Translations under genes and position numbers: made by a program
The notes under the pieces: model-generated
Seen by the model: the letters and a program-made list of their open reading frames with translations, nothing else
Database searches by the model: none
Told to the model about the DNA's origin: nothing
Origin: a virus
Virus record (IMG/VR): IMGVR_UViG_3300025131_000328
Location: 1 to 27,506 of that record
Strand: one strand, 5' to 3'
DNA length: 27,506 bases
In this document: in pieces, positions 1 through 6,621 of the stretch
How the letters are laid out: each line of letters begins with the position of its first letter
How positions within the stretch are numbered: position 1 is the first letter of the stretch

Positions 1-1138
1 CCAAGATACAACTATGAATTTTAAAATGCTTTCTTTACCTAAAAATATAGAAGTGGTTCCGACGATAGCATTATCAGGGGGAAAGTATTCTCAATTTATG
101 CTTTGCAAAATCCCCGATGTTGGGAATCCAACATACCCATATGCTAATGCAGAGGCCCTCCGGCCAGTGACATATAATCCATCGGATGCTAATATTACAT
201 CTGGATATACGGCAATAGTTTCTGATAGGAATATTTTAAGAATAGAAGGTTATGGAAATAAATTCTCTCCTGCTACTGGAGGCACTACTTGGGCTTCCAA
301 TAACGGTGGATTTGTTATAGATCCAAGTACTGGAAAATATACAGTCAGGGCAACCGGCCAGTTTTTTGAAATTAATCTAGCTCAGTATGTTAAACCTGGA
401 GAGACTGAAACTGCATCTGTAACCATTATTGCAAATGATACGGCAGGAAAATTTATAGTTAATTTCACCGTGTGGAACCCAGGTTCAAGCCCCATTCCCT
501 CCGGAGGTGGCGGCGGCGGATGCTTTGCTGCTGGAGCTAAAGTTGTAACTAAAAACCGTGGTATTGTTAATATTGAAGATTTAAAAATAGGCGAAAAAGT
601 TCAAACGGAAAGAGGCTGGTCTAAAATTTGGGGATATCAAACTTATACTCACAATTCAGAAATGGATTTTATGGTAATAAAGCATGCAGAAGATCAGATA
701 AAGCTATCGACATTGCATTATATTTATGTAAATAATAAGCCGGTATTTGCAAAAGATGTCAAAGTTGGTGATAAAATAAAATATAAAGGAAAATATGTAA
801 AAGTATCTGAAGTATCTAACAAAAGATCCAAAGGAATATATTCTCCTATGACAATAAATGGAAGAATAAATGTAAATGATATTGATTGTTCGATTTATAC
901 AGATGTACCTCACTTCTTAACTTATCCATTAAATAAGATTGCTAGAATCATATTTTTACTTTTCCCAAAAGAAAGATATAAATATTTTAATATGAAACCA
1001 GTTAATAAAGATTCTAAACAATTATTACAAGGTATGCATAAGTGGATGTATATTTTTGGAAGGTTAACTGGAGTGACTGACAAAGCTAAAATAGAGGAGA
1101 GATTAACTTTAGAGGAATTAAGAAATGAAAAAAAATAG
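1..1138 (+). CDS. Virion structural protein with C-terminal hedgehog-type Hint domain (5' partial)
   Basis: The reading frame is open to the left edge of the window. The ATG at 14 is internal, because the preceding codons (Q-D-T-T) and what follows align with the middle of the paralog at 2516-3184 (TSTMKRNLITLPKN versus DTTMNFKMLSLPKN). Numbering from that ATG, residues 1-160 are the paralogous structural core, 163-169 a Gly linker, and from 170 a Hint domain. The nucleophile is Cys170 (GGCFAAGAKVV), followed by the IEDLKIGEKV block, Thr233-x-His235 (LSTLHYIYV), and a hedgehog-like end (GIYSPMTINGRINVND, then Cys292 and a His). Known Hint domains self-cleave at the N-terminal Cys; processing and possible linkage to a nucleophile are inferred here. 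About 75 residues follow the Hint core. The next gene overlaps by 14 bases. The core function is unknown, probably tail or baseplate surface. Confidence 0.85.
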   Translation, partial: QDTTMNFKMLSLPKNIEVVPTIALSGGKYSQFMLCKIPDVGNPTYPYANAEALRPVTYNPSDANITSGYTAIVSDRNILRIEGYGNKFSPATGGTTWASNNGGFVIDPSTGKYTVRATGQFFEINLAQYVKPGETETASVTIIANDTAGKFIVNFTVWNPGSSPIPSGGGGGGCFAAGAKVVTKNRGIVNIEDLKIGEKVQTERGWSKIWGYQTYTHNSEMDFMVIKHAEDQIKLSTLHYIYVNNKPVFAKDVKVGDKIKYKGKYVKVSEVSNKRSKGIYSPMTINGRINVNDIDCSIYTDVPHFLTYPLNKIARIIFLLFPKERYKYFNMKPVNKDSKQLLQGMHKWMYIFGRLTGVTDKAKIEERLTLEELRNEKK

Positions 1139-1403
1139 TTATAATATTGCAATAGTTTTAACCCAAGTAATACATTTTATATATCTTATTTTATTAGCTG
1201 CATCAATTCCACTTTTAGTCATATACGAACCCTTTTGGGTATGGGTTCCTCTAAATGCTTGGGTGGCACATCATGTTTTTGCTAGATATTGGAGGGATTG
1301 TCCTTTAACTAGGATTGAAAATGGATTTCGTAAGAAGATAGGAAAACCCGAAATACAGACATTTACATTATCTTTATTAGAAAAAATAAAGGGTATTAAA
1401 TAA
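1125..1403 (+). CDS. Small membrane protein, DUF2784-like
   Basis: A 92-residue protein with two hydrophobic segments (about residues 8-34 and 37-50) followed by a cytosolic-looking basic tail. The block CPLTRIENGFRKKIG (about residues 59-73) matches the CPLTxxEN signature I associate with the DUF2784 membrane family, whose function is unknown. The start ATG lies inside the end of the preceding Hint gene (14-base overlap) and the next gene starts 1 base after its stop, so it is translationally linked to two virion-protein paralogs. It may act in envelope insertion, in processing of the Hint protein, or in superinfection exclusion; none of this is shown by sequence. Other short membrane proteins with a chance CPLT block cannot be excluded. 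Confidence 0.75.
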   Translation: MKKNSYNIAIVLTQVIHFIYLILLAASIPLLVIYEPFWVWVPLNAWVAHHVFARYWRDCPLTRIENGFRKKIGKPEIQTFTLSLLEKIKGIK

Positions 1404-1404
1404 T

Positions 1405-2355
1405 ATGGGATATATTGACGAAAATGAATTAACGGTAGATGCAGTTTTAACCAGACGGGGTAGAGATTTAATGTCTTCTGGAGAAGGAACTTTTGCAATA
1501 AGTAAATGGGCTTTAGCTGATGATGGAGTTGATTATAGGTTATGGGATGAGATGCAGTGGACCACTGGATATTTTGGCAATGCAATAGAGAATATGCCAA
1601 TCTTGGAACCAAATCCCATTGCAAACAGACACTTACATTCTAAATTATATAAGAAGTTACCACAAAATACAAATAAACTTCCTACAATGAAAATTTGGTC
1701 GGGTGTTGTTCCGGCCGGTGGATATTTTATCAATAGTTTGAGTTATCAAATAAGTACAAACGATGGTGGTATAATTCTTAATCCGATGCAAGTAAATCCA
1801 AACATACCGGATCAAGGATGGGTTATTCCAGGAAATGGAATATTTGCACCCATGGGATATACAGCTGTTGTAAGGGATGCTAGGGTTTTATCTCTTAGTG
1901 GTGGTATATTAACAGGAATTAAACTTCCAGATCTGGGATGGTCTACTAACCCCATTCAGTCTATAATGGGAACTTCAAATGGAAATCCAATTGCTACTGT
2001 TAGTGCAAATACTTTTTTCTTAGAACCAAAGTTTATTAAAGACACTTCGATTACCGAACAAAATACTCAGGTTTTTATTCATGATAATGAAATAGGACAC
2101 AATCTCATAATTGATGTTAAAGTAATTAGAGGGCAGATCTCGAATATACCTGGTCCAAGTGGCCCATGGGGGGGAGGCCCATCGGGAAATCCAGGCGGTC
2201 CAGGTCAACCATTAGGTCCAATCGGCAAGCCAGGAGGAGGAGGTGGAGGTCCAGGCCCAGGCCCACCGGGTCCAAGTCCACCTGGTCCAGGCCCAGGCCC
2301 AACGGGTCCAAGTCCACCTGGTCCAAGCGGCCCAGGAGGACCCTATGGTCCATAA
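1405..2355 (+). CDS. Virion structural protein with collagen-like C-terminal tail
   Basis: A 316-residue protein. Residues 1-248 are paralogous to the proteins at 1-1138 and 2516-3184: shared starts (TVDAVLTxxGRxxL, ALADDxVDYxLWD, xAIENMxxxExNP), a middle LPTM block and GYTAxxxxxxxLxxxGG. From Pro249 the sequence becomes a Gly-Pro-rich collagen-like tail (GPS, PPG, GPT triplets) with a Gly run. Collagen-like tails in phage fibres form triple helices and act as stalks or adhesive surfaces; that role is inferred here. The coding DNA of the tail is GC-rich against an AT-rich background and contains exact repeats. The TAA stop falls inside the repeat and the frame continues for 15 more sense codons to TAG at 2401-2403. 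The gene begins 1 base after the DUF2784-like gene. Confidence 0.85.
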   Translation: MGYIDENELTVDAVLTRRGRDLMSSGEGTFAISKWALADDGVDYRLWDEMQWTTGYFGNAIENMPILEPNPIANRHLHSKLYKKLPQNTNKLPTMKIWSGVVPAGGYFINSLSYQISTNDGGIILNPMQVNPNIPDQGWVIPGNGIFAPMGYTAVVRDARVLSLSGGILTGIKLPDLGWSTNPIQSIMGTSNGNPIATVSANTFFLEPKFIKDTSITEQNTQVFIHDNEIGHNLIIDVKVIRGQISNIPGPSGPWGGGPSGNPGGPGQPLGPIGKPGGGGGGPGPGPPGPSPPGPGPGPTGPSPPGPSGPGGPYGP

Positions 2356-2375
2356 GGTCCAAGTCCACCTGGTCC
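2269..2375 (+). repeat. Three copies of a 20-bp collagen-coding repeat, one beyond the stop
   Basis: The sequence GGTCCAAGTCCACCTGGTCC occurs exactly at 2269-2288, 2305-2324 and 2356-2375. All three are in the collagen-tail frame (spacings 36 and 51, multiples of three) and encode G-P-S-P-P-G-P. The third copy starts directly after the TAA at 2353-2355. Confidence 0.9.
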
Positions 2376-2515
2376 CAGTCCACTGACTACTAAGACTTAT
2401 TAGAAGCAGATATTTAATTTGAGAGGATTGAAAAAATAGAAAAAGAATGATTTAATTGGAATAAATTTAAATAAAAATATATTTATATTAGAAGAAACGA
2501 TTTTAAGGAAAAATT
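2356..2515 (+). other. Intergenic gap with readable collagen-tail extension
   Basis: Bases 2356-2400 continue the upstream frame as GPSPPGPSPLTTKTY before TAG. The rest is AT-rich and contains a TATATTTATATTAG stretch at 2478-2491, resembling the recurrent intergenic element, and a weak AAGGA ribosome-binding site at about 2505-2509 ahead of the ATG at 2516. Confidence 0.6.
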
Positions 2516-3184
2516 ATGGCATATCTAGATTCTGGCACACTTACTGTTGATGCAGTTTTAACAAAATTGGGAAGAGAAAAACTTTCTCAAATGGGACAAG
2601 GACTTCAAATAGTTAAATTTGCCTTGGCGGATGACGAAGTAGATTATAGCCTGTGGGATATAAATAATTCGAATGGAAGTGCCTATTATGGCGAAGCAAT
2701 TGAAAATATGTCTCTCATAGAAGCTAATCCAAATGAAACCTCTACAATGAAGCGTAATTTAATAACATTGCCAAAGAATTCACAGAGACTTCCAACCATT
2801 GGAATGGTTGGTGGAATTACTTCTTATACAATAGATTCCGGTACAACAATTCCTTTAATATTAAAGATGCAGACTTTTAATCCCGCAGGAGGAAATGGTA
2901 CATTGGGATATACGGCTACTATTCTTAGTGGGGCTATTTTACAGATAGAAGGTCAAGGTGTAAATGCTGGTGGGGGAACAAGCTGGTGGCTTAACCAAGG
3001 TATACAAACAAATATGGAGAATAGGGTTATTACTGCAACGGGGATGGAATTCTCGATTTTGCCTGTCGCCCAATATAATCAAAATAGGGTAACACAAGTT
3101 ATGATATCAGGGAATGAGACCGGCGGACATATAGTAGTTGATATTACAGTAAACCAGATGTCAGTAAATGTCCTAGTCACATAA
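2516..3184 (+). CDS. Virion structural protein, tail-less member of the tandem paralog family
   Basis: A 222-residue protein, the minimal form of the family at the left end of the window. Its N-terminus (MAYLDSGTLTVDAVLTKLGR) has the pattern TVDAxLTxxGRxxL followed by FALADDEVDYxLW. I have seen this start in uncharacterised structural proteins of uncultured T4-like phages, but no function is established. The second half (about residues 80-215) looks like an all-beta domain: GYTATILSGAILQIEGQG, a WW pair, and VMISGNETGGHIVVDITV. Unlike its two upstream paralogs it ends directly after this domain. AAGGA lies upstream of the ATG. It is probably a baseplate or tail-surface component, and serves as the reference for recognising that the first gene is 5'-truncated. 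Confidence 0.8.
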   Translation: MAYLDSGTLTVDAVLTKLGREKLSQMGQGLQIVKFALADDEVDYSLWDINNSNGSAYYGEAIENMSLIEANPNETSTMKRNLITLPKNSQRLPTIGMVGGITSYTIDSGTTIPLILKMQTFNPAGGNGTLGYTATILSGAILQIEGQGVNAGGGTSWWLNQGIQTNMENRVITATGMEFSILPVAQYNQNRVTQVMISGNETGGHIVVDITVNQMSVNVLVT

Positions 3185-3237
3185 CTGTTTAAATTGAAAA
3201 AACAATATGAAAAATTTAATTAATAAGGAAATATAGA

Positions 3238-4233
3238 ATGGCAACATTTACACAGTTTGCAGGCACTGAGATTGTATCTGATTTAACAGCTCAAAAAGTT
3301 ACTAGTACATTATGGAGTAATGGAGCAACATTGGACGGAACTTCTGGTTTGGGATTCTTCACCTCTTCGGCTCAGGGTAGTACATCGGAATCTTTTTATC
3401 ATGTATATGATTATGATCCATCAAATGCAAATGCCCAGATTCAATTTGATATTGCTTATGGCCATTATGCTGGAAGTGGTTCGACTAAAGCACCTGGAGC
3501 TACTGCTGGAATTACTCCAACTCATGCAGTTTATTCTCAATGGAAAAATCTATTATTAGAATCGACCTCAAAGAAGTTCACAATTAATAGTGCACAAAGT
3601 CCTGATATATATGTTCTAAATGTTGCAAGAAATAGATATAAACAAAAATTAAGTCCTGAGGGTTTTGAGCTTCATATTAGCGGAGCGATGAATCCATTAA
3701 AATTAAAAGCAGATATTGTTACTACTCCAGTACAGGTAAATGGTTTAGATACATATAAAATAGTTAGCGGGACTATAGCCGGAGGCAATGTATCATTAAC
3801 TCCTGAGTATGGAGTTATGTACCCAGATATGGGCGTTGTTATATTGGGTCCATCTGGGTTAGATGCTTCTGCTTCATTGGGTACTGTAAGGACTAGCGAA
3901 ACTGATGCTATCAATAGCTCAAGGCTTTTTGAGCATATTAGTGCTAGTAAATATTTTTCTGGAAAGAGCGAAGAACATTTAAAAAGCACTATTTACTTTG
4001 TTAATGTAAAAAATGGTGAATATAATTTTACTGCCAATCCCACATTTATTTCCGGATCAGCAACTGATGGAATATTTAGGTTTCAGTCACAGATTGGAGA
4101 TCCCCAGGTTTATATAACTACAATTGGATTATATAATGCTAATAATGAATTACTAGCAGTTGCAAAATTAAGTAAGCCTCTTTTGAAAAATTTTAGTAGA
4201 GAAGTTTCAGCAAGGGTTAAATTAGATTTTTAA
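3238..4233 (+). CDS. Putative virion structural protein (C-terminal IGLYN family, copy 1)
   Basis: A 331-residue protein, Ser/Gly/Thr-rich and without membrane segments. The last 40 residues (YITTIGLYNANNELLAVAKL, then KPL and R-V-K-L-D-F) match the end of the next gene product (YITTIGLYNEDGELLIVGKP, R-F-D-T), so the two are paralogs at least at the C-terminus. The N-terminal part has a STSESFYHVYDYDPSNANAQ stretch and an ISGAMNPLKLKADI region. A TAAGGA site sits about 10 bases before the ATG. Its position between tail-type paralogs and other virion genes points to a baseplate or tail structural role. No enzyme motif is visible and I do not recognise a named T4 homolog. Confidence 0.75.
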   Translation: MATFTQFAGTEIVSDLTAQKVTSTLWSNGATLDGTSGLGFFTSSAQGSTSESFYHVYDYDPSNANAQIQFDIAYGHYAGSGSTKAPGATAGITPTHAVYSQWKNLLLESTSKKFTINSAQSPDIYVLNVARNRYKQKLSPEGFELHISGAMNPLKLKADIVTTPVQVNGLDTYKIVSGTIAGGNVSLTPEYGVMYPDMGVVILGPSGLDASASLGTVRTSETDAINSSRLFEHISASKYFSGKSEEHLKSTIYFVNVKNGEYNFTANPTFISGSATDGIFRFQSQIGDPQVYITTIGLYNANNELLAVAKLSKPLLKNFSREVSARVKLDF

Positions 4234-4251
4234 AGACTCAAAAATATTCTT

Positions 4252-5208
4252 ATGTCATTAATTTTTAAAGAAATATTTAAAGAAGACATAAGCATAACTC
4301 CTTATATTGCTCATAAAACTTGGAATGTTACAGATGAGACTACTGGTAGTTATGGTATAAGAGAATATACGGCCATAAGTTCTTCGCGTACAGGCAATAC
4401 AGCTATTGCATGGTCATGGTTACCCCTTCAAGGTAAAAATATTGCACCCGTTTCCACTGGCAGCCAGGCAGCTACTGTCAATTATCTCGTCGCTCCTAAT
4501 ACTCCAGGCAGAAAATTGGGATATGAATTAGATGGATCAAGCCATGGGGTTGATAATGCTTTAACTCACCGATCTTTAGATGTTTTATATTATAGACCCA
4601 ATAGATATAATTTTTCAAATATGGGAGGACCAGTTGGGTCTTATGTCCCGGACACTGTTACCAAATTAGATGCTACTGCTTCGGTCTTATCTATACCAGA
4701 ACAGATTTGTGGTGATGGTATAAATCCCAAGAGTATTTCTATAACGTCTACTGGAATAGGTGGAACAATAACCGACGATGGATCGGGATATCTTGTTAGT
4801 AGTTCTGGAGTAAATGTTGGAGACGTTTTTTATTCGGATGGATTAATGGTAGTTACTAATACTGGATCTGCATTTAAAACAGTCTTTAATGATTTTCAAC
4901 TTACCTTTCAAGGAACTCATAGGATAATAGAGAATGAATATCGATGTATTATTACGGAACGAGATTTTATGGTACCAACAAATCCAACAGCCATGAGCGG
5001 CAGTGGTTTGGATGTAAATTCATTAAACTATCCAACTGGTTCGGGAATATTAGCCGGTTTTGTCTCTTCATCAGATTTTGCACCATACATCACAACAATA
5101 GGATTATATAATGAAGATGGAGAATTATTAATAGTTGGCAAACCCAGCCAACCAATTCAAAACTCTCAATATCATGATTTGGAATTTGTATTAAGATTTG
5201 ACACATAA
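4252..5208 (+). CDS. Putative virion structural protein (C-terminal IGLYN family, copy 2)
   Basis: A 318-residue protein, 18 bases downstream of its paralog. It is low in charge and rich in Ser/Gly/Thr. The C-terminal 40 residues repeat the YITTIGLYN-x-x-x-ELLxVxKxSxP motif, followed by a short beta-like end (LEFVLRFDT). The N-terminal half is unlike copy 1 at the level of visible motifs: ISITPYIAHKTWNVTDETTG, and FMVPTNPTAMSGSG near residue 245. This suggests shared attachment or assembly through the C-terminal part, with specialised N-terminal parts. Baseplate or tail is likely by context; the exact role is unknown. Confidence 0.75.
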   Translation: MSLIFKEIFKEDISITPYIAHKTWNVTDETTGSYGIREYTAISSSRTGNTAIAWSWLPLQGKNIAPVSTGSQAATVNYLVAPNTPGRKLGYELDGSSHGVDNALTHRSLDVLYYRPNRYNFSNMGGPVGSYVPDTVTKLDATASVLSIPEQICGDGINPKSISITSTGIGGTITDDGSGYLVSSSGVNVGDVFYSDGLMVVTNTGSAFKTVFNDFQLTFQGTHRIIENEYRCIITERDFMVPTNPTAMSGSGLDVNSLNYPTGSGILAGFVSSSDFAPYITTIGLYNEDGELLIVGKPSQPIQNSQYHDLEFVLRFDT

Positions 5209-5209
5209 A

Positions 5210-5665
5210 ATGGAAAGTCATTGGTTTTATAAGAGAAAGGTTTTAAATGAACCTCCCGAAAATATGCATGGTTTTGTTTATATTATATTTAATAAAATAA
5301 ACGATAAAAAATATATTGGAAGAAAGTATTTTTATTCTATTAGAAGAGTAAAGAAAAAGGGTAGTACCCGAAGAAGGGTTACAAAGAAGGAATCCGATTG
5401 GAAACAATATATTGGTAGTTCTAAAAGTCTAATTAGTGATATTGAAAAATATGGAAAAGACAATTTTTCATTTCACATAATATCTTTGGGAGAGACCAAA
5501 GGCCAGGTTAATTATTTGGAGGAAAATTTTCAACACAAGTTTGATGTTCTAACATCTCATAATTCAGAAGGAGAAAAAGAGTTTTATAATGATAGCATTG
5601 GAAATCGAAAATTTATTTCTATAAAGATCAATGAAAACCTTATAAAATCAATAAAAGTACTTTAA
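5210..5665 (+). CDS. GIY-YIG-type putative endonuclease
   Basis: About 151 residues from the ATG at 5210, one base after the upstream stop. A TTG at 5198 is in frame but would overlap the upstream gene and is less likely. The GIY-YIG hallmarks are GFVYIIFNK then KKYIGRKYF near the N-terminus (about residues 21-42), a second YIGSSKSLISDIEKYGK block, FSFHIISLG, and a conserved-looking LEENFQ with the candidate metal-binding Glu. Family members cut DNA as repair, restriction or homing enzymes. A free-standing gene between structural and replication genes fits a homing endonuclease or a phage-encoded DNA-processing nuclease. No separate DNA-binding repeats are visible, although a Lys/Arg-rich insert (RRVKKKGSTRRRVTKKE) lies between the two YIG blocks. 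Confidence 0.75.
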   Translation: MESHWFYKRKVLNEPPENMHGFVYIIFNKINDKKYIGRKYFYSIRRVKKKGSTRRRVTKKESDWKQYIGSSKSLISDIEKYGKDNFSFHIISLGETKGQVNYLEENFQHKFDVLTSHNSEGEKEFYNDSIGNRKFISIKINENLIKSIKVL

Positions 5666-5684
5666 TTTTTATTTCTCGATTTTT

Positions 5685-5695
5685 TTTCGTATATT
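5685..5695 (+). promoter_or_regulatory. Candidate host-type promoter element upstream of primase
   Basis: TTTCGTATATT, preceded by a T-rich tract, lies 11 bases before the primase ATG. The same 11-mer precedes the bS21 gene at 23695-23705. TATATT-type boxes after T-runs resemble the Bacteroidota sigma factor box TAnnTTTG, but here the last two bases do not match and no clear upstream TTTG is placed correctly. Confidence 0.4.
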
Positions 5696-5706
5696 ACATA
5701 AGACTT

Positions 5707-6621
5707 ATGGATAATCTTAAACTTCAAAGAATATTAGAAGCTGCTTTGGGTAGTGGAGATTTGTTTAGCGGAGATAATGTAGCATTCAATTGTCCATTCT
5801 GTCATCATGTTAAGAAAAAACTTCAGATTAATTTGGTTTCTCATAAATGGCATTGTTGGGTTTGTGATGCAAAAGGAAGAACAATATATACTCTGATAAA
5901 TAAATTAGATGTTAGTAAGGAGATAAAAAAATCCATATCAAAGATTATAAAGTCAGGAGACTTTAGAGAAAATAAGAATCAAGATTATGAGATCCTTTCC
6001 TTGCCAAATAGTTTCACGAGATTTTGGGAAGCAAATAAAAATGATCCAGAATATAAAAATGCAATTAAATATCTTTTGTCAAGAGGATTGAGCGTTTTAG
6101 ATCTATTGAAATATGATGTTGGATTTTGTACAGAAGGTTTATATTCTGGGATGATAGTCATTCCTAGTTACGACGAGAACGGATTAATAAATTTTTATAC
6201 GGCAAGAAGCTACTATAAAGATTCTTCGTTTAAGCATCGAAATCCTAGAGTCTCTAAAGATATAATTGGTTTTGAATTATTCATAAATTGGAACGAACCC
6301 ATAACAATAGTTGAAGGGGCATTTGATGCAATTGCTGTAAATAGAAATGCAATCCCCCTATTTGGTAAAAATATGTCAAATAGATTAAAATTAAAAATTG
6401 TTGAAAATAAAGTAAAGGTTGTTAATTTAGCCTTAGATAGTGATGCCATTAATCAGGCTTTAAAGCATTGTGAATATTTAATGGCTAATGGAATTAAAGT
6501 AAATCTAATTGAACTTGATAACAAAGATCCCTCAGATCTAGGATATCCTGAATTTACCAAAAGATTGAGTAAAGCAAAAGAATTAGATTTTCAAAAAATA
6601 ATGGAGTATAAATTATTTTGA
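5707..6621 (+). CDS. DNA primase (zinc finger plus TOPRIM, gp61-like)
   Basis: A 304-residue protein that should synthesise RNA primers for lagging-strand replication. The N-terminal zinc site is Cys29-x2-Cys32 and Cys50-x2-Cys53 (NCPFCHH, WHCWVCD). The middle region has LSRGLSVLDLLKYDVGFC and the primase-like MIVIPSYDENGLINFYTARS. The TOPRIM core has the acidic motif VEGAFDA (Glu203, Asp207) and the DxD motif LALDSD (Asp244, Asp246). The architecture is that of DnaG/T4 gp61-type primases, shorter than DnaG and without a C-terminal helicase-binding domain. A T4-type gp41 helicase is not in this window. It overlaps the next gene by 4 bases (TTGA), which couples it to the recombination nuclease, and it has its own promoter-like element upstream. 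Confidence 0.9.
   Translation: MDNLKLQRILEAALGSGDLFSGDNVAFNCPFCHHVKKKLQINLVSHKWHCWVCDAKGRTIYTLINKLDVSKEIKKSISKIIKSGDFRENKNQDYEILSLPNSFTRFWEANKNDPEYKNAIKYLLSRGLSVLDLLKYDVGFCTEGLYSGMIVIPSYDENGLINFYTARSYYKDSSFKHRNPRVSKDIIGFELFINWNEPITIVEGAFDAIAVNRNAIPLFGKNMSNRLKLKIVENKVKVVNLALDSDAINQALKHCEYLMANGIKVNLIELDNKDPSDLGYPEFTKRLSKAKELDFQKIMEYKLF

Noticed and set aside
14-16. ATG at 14 as true start of the first gene
   Set aside because: The frame is open upstream and the sequence around 14 aligns with the middle of its paralog, so the gene starts before the window.
2269-2375. CRISPR-like array
   Set aside because: The repeats are in frame, separated by coding sequence of varying length that is itself repetitive, and encode collagen triplets.
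2126-2393. Other-frame ORFs across the collagen region on both strands
   Set aside because: Low-complexity shadows of the Gly-Pro repeat; no start signals and no conserved content.
5198-5200. TTG at 5198 as start of the GIY-YIG gene
   Set aside because: It overlaps the upstream gene, and an in-frame ATG at 5210 lies directly after the upstream stop.
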